64,000 nt of DNA from Lysobacterales bacterium (GTDB lineage Bacteria > Pseudomonadota > Gammaproteobacteria > Xanthomonadales > Xanthomonadaceae), in the NCBI GenBank assembly GCA_019510125.1, contig JAEKKX010000004.1:310001-374000 (forward strand), in the 5' to 3' direction. The position numbers and the translations under genes were made by a program. The notes under the pieces are model-generated. The model had not been told where the DNA came from, made no database searches, and was given only the letters and a program-made list of their open reading frames with translations. This document shows, piece by piece, positions 1 to 9,235 of the stretch (position 1 is its first letter; each line of letters starts with the position of its first letter).

Positions 1-1
1 G

Positions 2-1108
2 ATGCTGCTGATGCTCGGCGGCATCGTCGCGCTGCTGATCCTGATGACCCTCGTGGTGCTCAAGAACGCGACCTCGAAGAAGGAAGAGGACGTCAAGAAG
101 CCGCGTGAGGAAAAGGTCGTCATTCCCGACCTGCCGAAGGGCGCGGGCTCGCCGACCGGCCCCGACTTCGCCGACGTCCAGCCGCAGCCGCAGCCGGTGC
201 CGGTCCAGGAACTGCCGCCGCTGCCGCCGGAAGATCCGGTCCGCGCCACCGCCGATCGCGCCACGCGCGAGCGCGATGGCCGCGACGCCGGTCCCGCCCA
301 GCCGATGGGGCCGCAGGGCCCGACCCTGGCCGAGCGCCGCATGGGCATGACCGAGGGCAGCGGTGGCCGTCCCGGCGCACCCGGCTCCAGCCCCGACAAC
401 ATGCTGCAGTCCTACCTCAACAACATCGAACGGCTCAGCCCGCAACAGCAGGCCGCGGCGGCCAACGCCGGGCAGGCGCGCGACGGCGGCAACAAGATCA
501 GCATCGCCCAGTACCAGCGCAATCCCGACACGCTGCTGGTGCGCGGCACCTACATCCGCTGCGTCCTGGAAACCCGCATCGTCACCGACGTCGACGGCTT
601 CACCTCCTGCATCGTCACCGAGCCGGTGTACTCGATCAACGGCCACAAGCTGCTGCTGCCGAAGGGCTCGAAGGCGCTCGGCCGCTACCAGGGCGAACCG
701 AAGGGTCCGCGCGTCGCCGTGCTGTGGGATCGCATCACCACGCCGAACGGCCTCGACATCACCCTCGAAGGCCCCGGTGTCGACAACCTCGGCGGCGCGG
801 GTCATCCGGGCGACTACAACGCGCACTGGTTCAGCAAGATGAGCTCGGCGCTGATGATCAGCCTGATCAGCGATACCTTCAAGTATTACGCGGCCGAAAA
901 CGGCCCGGCGACCGACTCGGTGACCACCGGCGGCAACATCGTCACCCAGCCGTTCGAGAGCAACACGGCGAAGACGATGGAACGCCTCGCCAACCAGGCG
1001 CTCAGCAAGTCGCTGGCGCGCCCGGCTACGGTGACCATCAACCAGGGCACCGTGCTGAACATCTACGTCGCCCAGGACGTGGACTTCTCGGGCGTCATCC
1101 GCCGCTGA
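2..1108 (+). CDS. virB10: VirB10/TrbI, type IV secretion core-complex protein (5' end outside window)
   Basis: VirB10 spans the cell envelope and joins the inner-membrane ATPases of a type IV secretion system to the outer-membrane pore. The frame is open at the window edge. The visible part begins at a Met directly before a transmembrane helix (about residues 2-21), so the short cytoplasmic N-terminus expected in this family is probably cut off. A Lys/Glu stretch and a long Pro/Gly-rich periplasmic linker (about 25-130) follow. The C-terminal beta-rich TrbI/VirB10 domain (about 165-368) contains the typical LLVRGTYIRCVLETRI segment and ends with the IYVAQDVDFSGV element. A hairpin terminator lies just downstream, and virB11 follows 213 bp later. 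Substrates of this system cannot be told from here; related chromosomal systems in this bacterial family deliver antibacterial effectors. Confidence 0.93.
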   Translation: MLLMLGGIVALLILMTLVVLKNATSKKEEDVKKPREEKVVIPDLPKGAGSPTGPDFADVQPQPQPVPVQELPPLPPEDPVRATADRATRERDGRDAGPAQPMGPQGPTLAERRMGMTEGSGGRPGAPGSSPDNMLQSYLNNIERLSPQQQAAAANAGQARDGGNKISIAQYQRNPDTLLVRGTYIRCVLETRIVTDVDGFTSCIVTEPVYSINGHKLLLPKGSKALGRYQGEPKGPRVAVLWDRITTPNGLDITLEGPGVDNLGGAGHPGDYNAHWFSKMSSALMISLISDTFKYYAAENGPATDSVTTGGNIVTQPFESNTAKTMERLANQALSKSLARPATVTINQGTVLNIYVAQDVDFSGVIRR

Positions 1109-1118
1109 TGCCGGCCAG

Positions 1119-1165
1119 ACGCGGCGCCGGGCGTGCCTGCGGGCACGTCCAGGCGCCGCGTTTTC
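1119..1165 (+). terminator. Hairpin terminator after virB10
   Basis: A 10-bp perfect outer stem (1119-1128 with 1152-1161) encloses an inner GTGCC/GGCAC hairpin and is followed by TTTTCGTTTC. It begins 11 bases after the virB10 stop codon. This suggests that some or all transcripts stop before virB11. Confidence 0.6.
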
Positions 1166-1321
1166 GTTTCCGGCCTTGCCGCAGCGGTGCGCGCCGCTCG
1201 CGCGGATCGCTTCGCGCGCCGCCGCGGCGGTACCCAGGCCGATCGCGCGCGTCTATGCTAGTCCTCTCCCGAACGCCGATCGCACCGGCGCCCACCGTTC
1301 CGACATTCGAGCCGCGCTGCC

Positions 1322-2371
1322 ATGGATATCGACAATTCACCCATCGCCAACGTTTCGAACGACTTCCTGGAATACCAGTACAGCGTGCTCGGCATCCTCG
1401 AGTACATGTCGTCGCCGGAAGTCACCGAAATCTGCATCAACCGTCCCGGTGAGCTGTACCTGGAAACCGTGCGCGGCTGGCAGCACATCGAAGTGCCCTC
1501 GCTGACCTTCGAGCGCGCGCGCCAGTTCTGCACCGCGGTCGTCAACGAGAGCAACACCGGCCAGCGCATCACCGACGTCGACCCGGTGGTCTCGCTGACC
1601 TTCCCGACCGGGCAGCGCGCCCAGTTCGTGATCCCGCCGGCCTGCGATTCGGGCAAGGTCTCGATCACCATCCGTCTTCCCGCCAAGCGCAACTTCACCC
1701 TGCAGAACTACGAGGAAAGCGGCTTCTTCAAGCAGATCCTCGAAGGCGCGCCGGAAGTCAGCGACTTCGACAAGGAGCTGCTGGGGCTGCGCGCCGAGCG
1801 CAACTACGCCGACTTCTTCAAGAAGGCGGTGCTGTACAAGAAGAACATCGTCGTCGCCGGCGCCACCGGCAGCGGCAAGACGACCTTCATGAAATCGCTG
1901 GTGGGCCACATCCCTCACGAGGAGCGCCTGGTCACCATCGAGGACGCCCGCGAACTGTTCATCGACCAGCCGAACATCGTCCACCTGCTGTATTCCAAGG
2001 GCGGCCAGAGCGCGAGCAACGTCACCGCGAAGAGTTGCATGGAGGCCTGCCTGCGCATGAAGCCGGACCGCATCATCCTGGCCGAGTTGCGCGGCGACGA
2101 AGCGTTCTACTTCATCCGCAACTGCGCGTCGGGCCACCCCGGTTCGATCACCAGTTGCCACGCCGGCAGCACCGCGCAGACCTGGGACCAGTTGGCGCTG
2201 ATGGTGAAGGCCTCGAACGAAGGCTCGGGCCTGGAGTTCTCGGTGATCAAGCGCCTGCTGATGCTGACCATCGACATCGTCGTCCACATCAAGGCGCATG
2301 CCGGCAAGCGCTACATCACCGGCATCGACTTCGATCCCAGCCGCTCGCTGGGCCTCGCCGGCGCGGGCTGA
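1322..2371 (+). CDS. virB11: VirB11-type secretion ATPase
   Basis: Hexameric cytoplasmic traffic ATPase of the type IV secretion system, 349 aa, full length for the family. The N-terminal domain covers about residues 1-150. The C-terminal RecA-like domain has Walker A GATGSGKTT (about 180-188), the Walker B segment RIILAELRGDEA, and the VirB11 His box SGHPGSITSCHAGS. The start ATG is the first in frame after the gap and gives the usual family N-terminus. A possible -10 (TATGCT, 1254-1259) lies in the 213-bp spacer, so the gene may have its own promoter beyond the virB10 terminator. It is the last gene of the secretion cluster: the next gene converges on it from the other strand. Confidence 0.95.
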   Translation: MDIDNSPIANVSNDFLEYQYSVLGILEYMSSPEVTEICINRPGELYLETVRGWQHIEVPSLTFERARQFCTAVVNESNTGQRITDVDPVVSLTFPTGQRAQFVIPPACDSGKVSITIRLPAKRNFTLQNYEESGFFKQILEGAPEVSDFDKELLGLRAERNYADFFKKAVLYKKNIVVAGATGSGKTTFMKSLVGHIPHEERLVTIEDARELFIDQPNIVHLLYSKGGQSASNVTAKSCMEACLRMKPDRIILAELRGDEAFYFIRNCASGHPGSITSCHAGSTAQTWDQLALMVKASNEGSGLEFSVIKRLLMLTIDIVVHIKAHAGKRYITGIDFDPSRSLGLAGAG

Positions 2372-2411
2372 TCCTCGGCGGTCTGCCCCGCGACCATCCC
2401 GCGACCGACGC

Positions 2412-2948
2412 TCAGTTGCGGGTCTGTTCGAGGGTCGCGGCGCCGTCCGCCGCGATCCGGATCTCGATCCTGCGGTCGTACTCGTCTTCGCGCATCGGCG
2501 CCACGACACAGCCGCACAGCGCGGCCGCGATCGCGGGCACGGTGTTGCTGTGGCCGACGACCAGGACCGTGCCGTGGCGCTGCGCCGCGCGCAGTTCGGC
2601 CGCGAAGGCGCCTGCCGGCCGTCGCGCGTCGTACGTGGTGACCGCGAGCGCGTGCGCCGCGGCCGTGGGCAGCGCCGTGAGCTGCGTCCGCCGGTAGCCG
2701 GTGGCGTAGACCGCGACCACCGGCGCACCCTCCAGCGACCGCGCGAGCCGCTGCGCGCGTGCGCGTCCGGCGTCGCTCAGCGACGGGTCGTCGGAGCTGT
2801 CCGCGGCCTTTTCCGCATGCCGGACCAGCACGAAGACCTGCGGCGCGGCGGCGGCCGCGGCTGGCGCGCGCACCCGCTGCGCGCAGCCGGCAACGAGCGC
2901 CGCGCACGCGACGGCCGCGACAAGGACGCGGGCGCGCCGACGCGTCAT
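2412..2948 (-). CDS. Histidine phosphatase (SixA/phosphoglycerate-mutase fold) lipoprotein
   Basis: A 178-aa protein with a lipoprotein signal: basic start, hydrophobic stretch, and lipobox LVAGC at about residues 18-22. It should therefore be membrane-anchored outside the cytoplasm. The histidine-phosphatase signature VLVRHAEKA supplies the catalytic RH pair, and VVGHSNT supplies the second catalytic His. The closest general type is the short SixA-like phosphatase group, but the substrate is unknown. Its ATG overlaps the mfd stop codon (ATGA), so it is translationally coupled to mfd and is the last gene of that transcript. Convergent with virB11. Confidence 0.85.
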   Translation of the reverse strand: MTRRRARVLVAAVACAALVAGCAQRVRAPAAAAAAPQVFVLVRHAEKAADSSDDPSLSDAGRARAQRLARSLEGAPVVAVYATGYRRTQLTALPTAAAHALAVTTYDARRPAGAFAAELRAAQRHGTVLVVGHSNTVPAIAAALCGCVVAPMREDEYDRRIEIRIAADGAATLEQTRN

Positions 2949-5900
2949 GCCGACGGCGCCAGGGTCGCGAGCAGCCCGCGCGCGGTGCGCACGCGGTCGG
3001 CCGGTTCGGGCAGGTCCAGTGTGATCCGCAGCTTGTCCGGCCCGTCCATGCGGTAGTGCTTGGGCTGGCCCTGGATCAGGCGGATCACCGACATCGGGTC
3101 GACCGATGGCTTCTCGACGAACTGGATGCGTCCGCCGGCGGGGCCGAGGTCGAGCTTGCGGATGCCCAGCGGCGTCGCCTCCAGCTTGAGCTCGGCGATC
3201 GCGAACAATTGCTTCGCCGGTTCGGGCAGCAGTCCGAACCGGTCGATCATCTCCACCTGCAGCTCGCGCAGGTCCTCGGCGTCGCGCGCGCTGCTGACGC
3301 GCTTGTAGAGGGTGAGGCGGGTATGCACGTCGGGCAGGTAGTCCTCGGGGATCAGCGCCGGCGCGTTGAGTTCGACCTCGGCGCCGCGCTGTTCGTCCAG
3401 GTCCAGCCCCAGCGCATCGACGCCGGGCAGCTTGCCCTGGCGGATGCTGCGCACCGCGCGCTCCAGCAGCTCGGTGTAGAGCGAGAAGCCGATCTCCGCC
3501 ATCTGGCCGCTCTGGTCCTCGCCCAGCAGTTCGCCCGCGCCGCGGATCTCCAGGTCGTGGGTCGACAGCGTGAAGCCGGCGCCGAGCTCGTCCATCGACG
3601 CGATCGCCTCCAGCCGCTTCTTCGCGTCGGCGGTGATGCTCCGCCCGTCCGGGATGACCAGGTAGGCGTAGGCGCGATGGTGCGAACGGCCGACGCGGCC
3701 GCGCAACTGGTGCAACTGCGCGAGGCCGAACTTGTCGGCGCGATTGATGATGATGGTGTTGGCGTTGGGGATGTCGATGCCCGACTCGATGATCGTCGAG
3801 CACAGCAACACGTTGAAGCGCTGCTTGTGGAAGTCGAGCATCACCTTCTCCAGCTCGCGCTCCGGCATCTGGCCGTGGGCGATGCCGATCCGCGCCTCGG
3901 GCACCAGCGCCTCGAGGTCGCGCTGCATGCGGCCGATGCTCTCGACGTCGTTGTGCAGGAAATAGGCCTGGCCGCCGCGCGACAGCTCGCGCTGGAAGGC
4001 CTCGCGCAACTGCGCGTCGTCCCAGGGCACGACGAAGGTCTGCACCGCCAGCCGATTCGGCGGCGGGGTGGCGATGATCGACAGGTCGCGCAGCCCGGTC
4101 ATCGCCATGTTCAGCGTGCGCGGGATCGGCGTGGCGGTCAGCGTGAGCAGGTGCACGTCGGCGCGCAGCGCCTTCAGCGCCTCCTTCTGGCGCACGCCGA
4201 AACGCTGCTCCTCGTCGACGATGACCAGGCCGAGGTCCTTGAACTTCACGTCCGGCTGCAGCAGGCGGTGGGTGCCGACGATCACGTCGATCCGGCCGTC
4301 GGCGACCTTCTCCAGTTCGGCCTTGATCTCCTTGGTGCTCTTGAAGCGCGACAGCACTTCGACCTTGAGCGGCCAGTCGGCGAAGCGGTCGCGGAAATTG
4401 CGGTAGTGCTGTTCGGCCAGCAGCGTGGTCGGCACCAGCACCGCGACCTGCTTGCCGGCCATCGCCGCGGCGAACGCGGCGCGCACCGCGACCTCGGTCT
4501 TGCCGAAGCCGACGTCGCCGCAGACCACCCGGTCCATCGGCCGCGACGACGACAGGTCGCGCAGCACCGCTTCGATCGCCGCGAGCTGGTCGGGCGTTTC
4601 CTCGAACGGGAAGGTCGCGGCGAACGGTTCGTACACGCTGCGGTCGATGTCCAGCGCCAGCCCGGCGCGGGCGTGGCGCTTGGCCTGGATTTCGAGCAGC
4701 TCCGCGGCGACGTCGCGGACCTTCTCCGCGGCCTTGCGCTTGGCCTTGCTCCAGGCCTCGCCGCCCAGCGAATGCAGCGGGGCGGTCTCCGGCGAGGCGC
4801 CGCTGTAGCGGCTGACCAAGTGCAGTTGGGTCACCGGCACGTACAGCCGGTCGCCCTTGGCGTATTCGATCTCGAGGTATTCGCCGCGCTGGCCGCCGGC
4901 CTCCAGCGTCACCAGGCCGCGGTAGCGGCCGACGCCGTGGTCCTCGTGGACGACCGGCGCGCCTTCGCTCAGCTCGCCCAGGTCGCGGATGATCGCCTCG
5001 GGCTCGCGCCCGGTGCGGCGTCGGCGGCGCGGCTGCGACGCGCGCTCGGGGAAGAACTGGCGCTCGGTGACCACCAGCCACGGCGCGGCCGGGTCGGCCT
5101 CGGCGTCCACGCCGAAGCCGTCGTCCAGCGGCGCGACCGCGATGCACAGCCGGGCGTCGGCGTTCGCCGCGGCGAGGAAGTCGCGGAAGCCGGCGAGCGT
5201 CCGCGGCTGCAGGCCGGCGCCGTGCAGGGTCTCGATCAGCGCCTCGCGGCGGCCGGCCGAATCCGATGCGATCAGCACCCGTCCCGGGTAGCTGCCCAGC
5301 AGCGACTGCAGCGCCGCCGCCGGGGCCGCGTCCTTGACCATCAGCGGCAGCTCTGGGGCCGGCTGCACGCCCAGCGGCAGCGCCTCCTCGCGGCGCGGAT
5401 GCGTCTGCCCGCAGACCTCGACCCGCTGCGTCTGGTTGAGCCGTTCGCGCAGCGCGTCCGGCGGCAGGTACAGCGCGTCCGGCGGCAGCAGCGGGTGCTC
5501 GATGTCGTGCCGGCGCTGCTCGTAGCGCTCGCCGGTGGTCCGCCAGAAGTGGTCGGCCGCCTCGGCGACGCCCTCGCCCAGCAGCGGCAGCGCGCTGTCG
5601 CCGAGATAGTCGAACAGGGTCGCGGTCTTCTCGAAGAACAGCGGCAGGTAGTACTCGATGCCGGCCGGCGCGAGCCCCGCCTTCAGGTCCTGGAACAGGG
5701 CGCTGCGGCGGGTGTCGATGTCGAAGCGGTCGCGCAGCGCATCGAGCGCGCGCTGCAGCGCGGGACCTTCCAGCGGCACTTCGCGGCCGGGCAGCATCCG
5801 CACCGAGTCGTACTTGTCCAGCGAGCGCTGCGATTCCGGGTCGAACGCGCGGATCGACTCGATCTCGTCGTCGAGCAGTTCGATGCGGTAGGGCTCGTCC

Positions 5901-6448
5901 GCGCCCATCGGGTACACGTCGAGCAGGCCGCCGCGCACCGCGAAGTCGCCGGGATCGAACACCTGCGGGACGTTGCGGTAGCCGGCGCCTTCGAGCCGGC
6001 GCTTTTCCGCATCCAGGTCCAGGCGCTGGCCGACCGCGACGTCGAAACTGCCGCCGACCAGGTGCGACAGCGGTGCCAGCCGCTGCATCAGCGTCTGCAC
6101 CGGCACCACGATCACGCCGCGGCGCAGCGACGGCATCCGGTGCAGCGCGGCGAGGCGCTGCGAGACGATGTCCGGATGCGGGCTGAACCGGTCGTAGGGC
6201 AGGGTTTCCCAGTCCGGGAACAGCAGTACCGGCAGCGCCGCGTCGTCGCCGACGAAGGTGCGCAGGTCCTGCTCGAGCTGGTGCGCGCTGTGGTTGTCGC
6301 GCATCACCGCCAGCAGCGGTCCCGCGTGGGTGCGCGCGACGCGGGCGATCGTCCACGCCAGCGCGCTCGCGCTGGCGGGCGCGCGCCACCAGGCGCGGGA
6401 CTGGCCGGAACGGGGCAGCAGGGAGGCGGGAAAAGCGTCGGAGGACAC
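2945..6448 (-). CDS. mfd: Transcription-repair coupling factor Mfd
   Basis: Mfd is a DNA translocase that removes RNA polymerase stalled at lesions and recruits UvrA. At 1167 aa it is full length. Domains in order are a UvrB-like N-terminal part (about 1-340), the polymerase-interacting domain (about 480-560, containing HEDHGVGRYRG), and a RecG-like helicase core with Walker A GDVGFGKTE near residue 645 and the DEEQ box VIVDEEQRFG. The autoinhibitory C-terminal TRCF domain follows. The start is GTG (GTG TCC TCC GAC), with a CCTCC-rich upstream region and no better ATG nearby. The phosphatase lipoprotein gene follows with a 4-base overlap. Confidence 0.97.
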   Translation of the reverse strand: MSSDAFPASLLPRSGQSRAWWRAPASASALAWTIARVARTHAGPLLAVMRDNHSAHQLEQDLRTFVGDDAALPVLLFPDWETLPYDRFSPHPDIVSQRLAALHRMPSLRRGVIVVPVQTLMQRLAPLSHLVGGSFDVAVGQRLDLDAEKRRLEGAGYRNVPQVFDPGDFAVRGGLLDVYPMGADEPYRIELLDDEIESIRAFDPESQRSLDKYDSVRMLPGREVPLEGPALQRALDALRDRFDIDTRRSALFQDLKAGLAPAGIEYYLPLFFEKTATLFDYLGDSALPLLGEGVAEAADHFWRTTGERYEQRRHDIEHPLLPPDALYLPPDALRERLNQTQRVEVCGQTHPRREEALPLGVQPAPELPLMVKDAAPAAALQSLLGSYPGRVLIASDSAGRREALIETLHGAGLQPRTLAGFRDFLAAANADARLCIAVAPLDDGFGVDAEADPAAPWLVVTERQFFPERASQPRRRRRTGREPEAIIRDLGELSEGAPVVHEDHGVGRYRGLVTLEAGGQRGEYLEIEYAKGDRLYVPVTQLHLVSRYSGASPETAPLHSLGGEAWSKAKRKAAEKVRDVAAELLEIQAKRHARAGLALDIDRSVYEPFAATFPFEETPDQLAAIEAVLRDLSSSRPMDRVVCGDVGFGKTEVAVRAAFAAAMAGKQVAVLVPTTLLAEQHYRNFRDRFADWPLKVEVLSRFKSTKEIKAELEKVADGRIDVIVGTHRLLQPDVKFKDLGLVIVDEEQRFGVRQKEALKALRADVHLLTLTATPIPRTLNMAMTGLRDLSIIATPPPNRLAVQTFVVPWDDAQLREAFQRELSRGGQAYFLHNDVESIGRMQRDLEALVPEARIGIAHGQMPERELEKVMLDFHKQRFNVLLCSTIIESGIDIPNANTIIINRADKFGLAQLHQLRGRVGRSHHRAYAYLVIPDGRSITADAKKRLEAIASMDELGAGFTLSTHDLEIRGAGELLGEDQSGQMAEIGFSLYTELLERAVRSIRQGKLPGVDALGLDLDEQRGAEVELNAPALIPEDYLPDVHTRLTLYKRVSSARDAEDLRELQVEMIDRFGLLPEPAKQLFAIAELKLEATPLGIRKLDLGPAGGRIQFVEKPSVDPMSVIRLIQGQPKHYRMDGPDKLRITLDLPEPADRVRTARGLLATLAPSA

Positions 6449-6580
6449 GATCGGAGGCGGCCGCGGCGGGCCGCTAGGGTAGCCCCGCGGGGAGGGCGCG
6501 TCATCCCGTGCGCCGCGCCACGACGGATCGGGCGAAATCCGGGGCCCGGCGGGTGTACGACCGCAGACGTGCGGCGACGG

Positions 6581-7135
6581 CTACGAGGCGTGCGGCGCCG
6601 TGGCCTCGAGGTCCAGCGCCACCCGCACCAGACCGGGCGTGTCGGCGGTTTCGCGGCGGAAGCCCAGCGAATGCGCCAGACCCAGCATCGCGGTGTTGTG
6701 TTCCAGCACGTCGCCGTACAGCCGCCGGAGCTGCTTGCGCCGGGCCCAGCGCACCAGGCGCAGCATCAGCAGCCGGCCCAGCCCCATGCCGCCGATGAAA
6801 TGGCTGACCAGGATCGCGAACTCGGCGTCGCGGGTGCCCGGCGCGATCGCCACCCGGGCCACGGCGCCGATCAGCGCCTCGCCGGGCGGCAAGGGCTCGG
6901 CGGCGACCAGCGCGAACTCGCGCTCGGGATCGGGGCGGGTCAGGCGGGCGGCGGTGTCGGGCGTCAGCTCCTTGATCGCGTACAGGAAGCGCTGGCGGAC
7001 CTCGTCCGGGCGCAGCAGCGAGAACCCGGCGCGCAGCGGCTCGGCGTCCTCGGGACGGATCGGCCGGATGAGCAGCTCGCGGCCGTTGAGCAGCCGCTTG
7101 TACTCGTGCCAGGGCGGGAGGCGATCGCGCTTCAC
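6581..7135 (-). CDS. GNAT-family N-acetyltransferase (Pat/AAC-like domain)
   Basis: A 184-aa single-domain acetyltransferase. The family N-terminus LLIRPIRPEDAEPLRAGF is followed by an acetyl-CoA binding region around GGMGLGRLLMLRLVRWAR. It resembles the catalytic domain of Pat-type protein acetyltransferases, which modify lysines such as that of acetyl-CoA synthetase. It lacks their large acyl-CoA-synthetase-like part, so the substrate is open. I chose GTG at 7135, which gives AVKRDRLPPWHEYKR. The longer frame to an ATG at 7261 would run into the promoter of the divergent efflux gene, and its extra residues look non-coding. Confidence 0.75.
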   Translation of the reverse strand: MKRDRLPPWHEYKRLLNGRELLIRPIRPEDAEPLRAGFSLLRPDEVRQRFLYAIKELTPDTAARLTRPDPEREFALVAAEPLPPGEALIGAVARVAIAPGTRDAEFAILVSHFIGGMGLGRLLMLRLVRWARRKQLRRLYGDVLEHNTAMLGLAHSLGFRRETADTPGLVRVALDLEATAPHAS

Positions 7136-7279
7136 GGCGGCATCTTCGCACAGCGGAAGTGAAGGAACGCTCCAATCGTCGGCGCGCGGGCGACGCCCCG
7201 TCGGCAGCGGGCGGATCGCCGGCGATCGGCACAAGTGCCTGTTAAACTTGCCGTTTCGCATTCAGCAAAGGAAATACCG

Positions 7280-8194
7280 ATGTCCGGCGGCGGCGATTCC
7301 ACCCGAGCGATCCTGTTCGCCCTAGGCGCCAATTTCGCCATCGCCTGCGCCAAGGGCGTGGCCGCGTTCTTCACCGGCTCCGGCGCCATGCTCGCCGAGA
7401 CCGTGCACTCGCTGGCCGACTGCGGCAACCAGCTCCTGCTGATGCTGGGCATGAAGCAGGCGCGGCGCGCGCCTTCCGCCGACTATCCGCTGGGTTACGG
7501 CAAGGCCATCTATTTCTGGTCGTTCCTGGTCGCGCTGATGCTGTTCAGCGTCGGCGGCATGTATTCGATCTACGAGGGCGTCCACAAGCTCCAGCACCCG
7601 GAGCCGCTGCGCCAGTGGTGGTGGGCGGTCGGCGTACTCGTGTTCGGCATCGTCGCCGAAGGCATGTCGATGCGCGCCTGCCTGCAGGAAGTGAAGAAGG
7701 CCCGCGGCGACCGCTCGCTCTGGCAGTGGTTCCGCGAGAGTCGCCAGGCCGAACTGGTGGTGATCTTCGGCGAGGATCTCGCCGCGCTGGCGGGCCTGGC
7801 CCTCGCGCTGCTGGCGGTGGTGCTCAGCGTGCTCACCGGCGACCCGATCTGGGACGCCATCGGCACCCTCGCCATCGGCCTGCTGCTGGTGGTGGTCGCG
7901 GTGTTCGTCGCGGTCGAGGTCAAGGCGCTGCTGATCGGGCAGAGCATGGATCCGGAGCGCGAGCAGGAAGTCCGCGCCTTCATCGCCGCGCGCCCGGAAG
8001 TGGCGGGCGTGATCAGCCTGATCACGCTGCAGCTCGGCAACGACGTGATGCTGTCGGTGCAGGCCGAGATGACGCCGGCGGACAGCGCCGACGCGCTGAT
8101 CGAGGCGATCAACCGGGTCGAGCGCGCGGTGAAGCAGCGCTTCCCGGAAGTGCGCTGGAGCTTCTTCGAGCCGGACAGCCGTTCCGGCGATTGA
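7280..8194 (+). CDS. Cation diffusion facilitator transporter
   Basis: Inner-membrane metal/proton antiporter of the CDF family, 304 aa with about six transmembrane helices. Helix 2 carries the metal-site motif HSLAD. The usual second HxxxD is replaced by GEDLAAL, as in the SLC30A9/ZnT9-like branch, so the metal specificity (Zn, Fe or Mn) is uncertain. A cytoplasmic C-terminal domain of about 80 residues follows. The start ATG at 7280 is preceded by a strong AAAGGAA site. An upstream in-frame ATG at 7235 would add a hydrophilic stretch without a ribosome site. Divergent from the acetyltransferase gene. Confidence 0.9.
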   Translation: MSGGGDSTRAILFALGANFAIACAKGVAAFFTGSGAMLAETVHSLADCGNQLLLMLGMKQARRAPSADYPLGYGKAIYFWSFLVALMLFSVGGMYSIYEGVHKLQHPEPLRQWWWAVGVLVFGIVAEGMSMRACLQEVKKARGDRSLWQWFRESRQAELVVIFGEDLAALAGLALALLAVVLSVLTGDPIWDAIGTLAIGLLLVVVAVFVAVEVKALLIGQSMDPEREQEVRAFIAARPEVAGVISLITLQLGNDVMLSVQAEMTPADSADALIEAINRVERAVKQRFPEVRWSFFEPDSRSGD

Positions 8195-8227
8195 GGCGGG
8201 CGCCGATCGCGGCGGATGCGATCGGAG

Positions 8228-8264
8228 GGTTCGATCGAGCGGTTCGATCGAGCGGTTCGATCGG
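8228..8264. repeat. 13-bp short tandem repeat
   Basis: GGTTCGATCGAGC occurs twice (8228-8240, 8241-8253) and a third partial copy follows. It lies in the gap between the convergent efflux and rlmJ genes. No function is visible. Confidence 0.8.
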
Positions 8265-8288
8265 ATGGCGCGGGCGAGGCGGCCCGGC

Positions 8289-9146
8289 TCAGGCCGGCGC
8301 GCGCAGCCATTCGGTGCGCGCCGACGCGCCGGCTTCGCCCAGCGCGTCGTGCAGGGCGGTCGCGATCCCGGCGGCGGCCGCGTCGAACTTCCACGGCGCA
8401 TTGAGCACGAGCAGGCCGCTGCCGTTCATGCGCAGCGGCGAGTCGTCGGGCCGCACCAGCAGTTCGCAGACCAGCGCCGACTTCGCCTCCAGCGCCGCGG
8501 CGGCGCGCAGGAACGGCATCAGCGCGCTGCGCCGCTTGATCGGGTACCACAGCGCGACCGCCGCCTGCGGCCAGCGGGCGAGACCGCCGCGGATCGCCGC
8601 GAGCGCGGTGTCGAATTCGGCGAGCTGGGCCTCGTAGGGCGGATCGATCAGCACCAGGCCGCGGCCGAACTTCACCCCGTCCACCTTCGGCGGCAGCAGC
8701 GCGCGCATCGCCGCGTAGCCGTCGCGCAGGTGCACGCCGATGCGCGGGTCGCCGGCGAGGGCCTGCTTCAGCAGCCCGGCGTCGTCCTCGCGCAGTTCGC
8801 AGCAGGCGATCCGGTCCTGCGCGCGCAGCGCGTGCGCGAGCAGCCAGGGCGAGCCGGGATAGGCGTCGTCGCCGCAGGCGGCGCGGCAGGCGCGCACGGC
8901 GTCGAGATAGCGTGCCACCCCGGGTTCCGGGGGCGGCGCGGCGAGCAGCCGGCCGATGCCGTCCGCGGCCTCGCCGGTGCGCGCGGCCGCCTCGCCGGCC
9001 AGCGCGTAGACGCCGGCGCCGGCATGGGTGTCGAGCGCGAACAGCGGCGCCGGCTTGGCGACCAGCGCCTCGCACAGCGCCAGCAGCAGGGCGTGCTTGA
9101 GCGCGTCGGCATGGTTGCCGGCATGGAAGGCGTGGCGGTAGTTCAT
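8289..9146 (-). CDS. rlmJ: 23S rRNA (adenine-2030-N6)-methyltransferase RlmJ
   Basis: RlmJ methylates A2030 of 23S rRNA using S-adenosylmethionine. The protein is 285 aa, typical for the family. It starts with the near-invariant MNYRHAFHAGNHADALKH, binds SAM around LDTHAGAGVY, and has the catalytic motif IDPPYE at about residue 168. An inserted helical region (about 50-110) is characteristic. A plausible -10 for this gene lies about 30 bases upstream, back to back with the creB promoter. Confidence 0.96.
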   Translation of the reverse strand: MNYRHAFHAGNHADALKHALLLALCEALVAKPAPLFALDTHAGAGVYALAGEAAARTGEAADGIGRLLAAPPPEPGVARYLDAVRACRAACGDDAYPGSPWLLAHALRAQDRIACCELREDDAGLLKQALAGDPRIGVHLRDGYAAMRALLPPKVDGVKFGRGLVLIDPPYEAQLAEFDTALAAIRGGLARWPQAAVALWYPIKRRSALMPFLRAAAALEAKSALVCELLVRPDDSPLRMNGSGLLVLNAPWKFDAAAAGIATALHDALGEAGASARTEWLRAPA

Positions 9147-9235
9147 GCGCGGGCGGGACGGGCGGGGCCGTCATGGTATGCCAATCCCGCGGCGCGGACG
9201 GCCTACAATGCCGCCATCCTCCGGCCCTCCCGTCC

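Noticed and set aside
2759-7162. A 1467-codon open frame on the plus strand
   Set aside because: It is antisense to mfd and the acetyltransferase gene. It arises from GC-rich third positions, with an Arg/Gln/Ala/Val-skewed composition and no recognisable domain.
7135-7261. Longer start for the acetyltransferase gene
   Set aside because: The extra 42 residues are low-complexity and would place the start codon inside the divergent efflux gene's promoter.
9173-9235. Upstream start for creB
   Set aside because: It would run through the TACAAT promoter box and adds residues not found in receiver domains.
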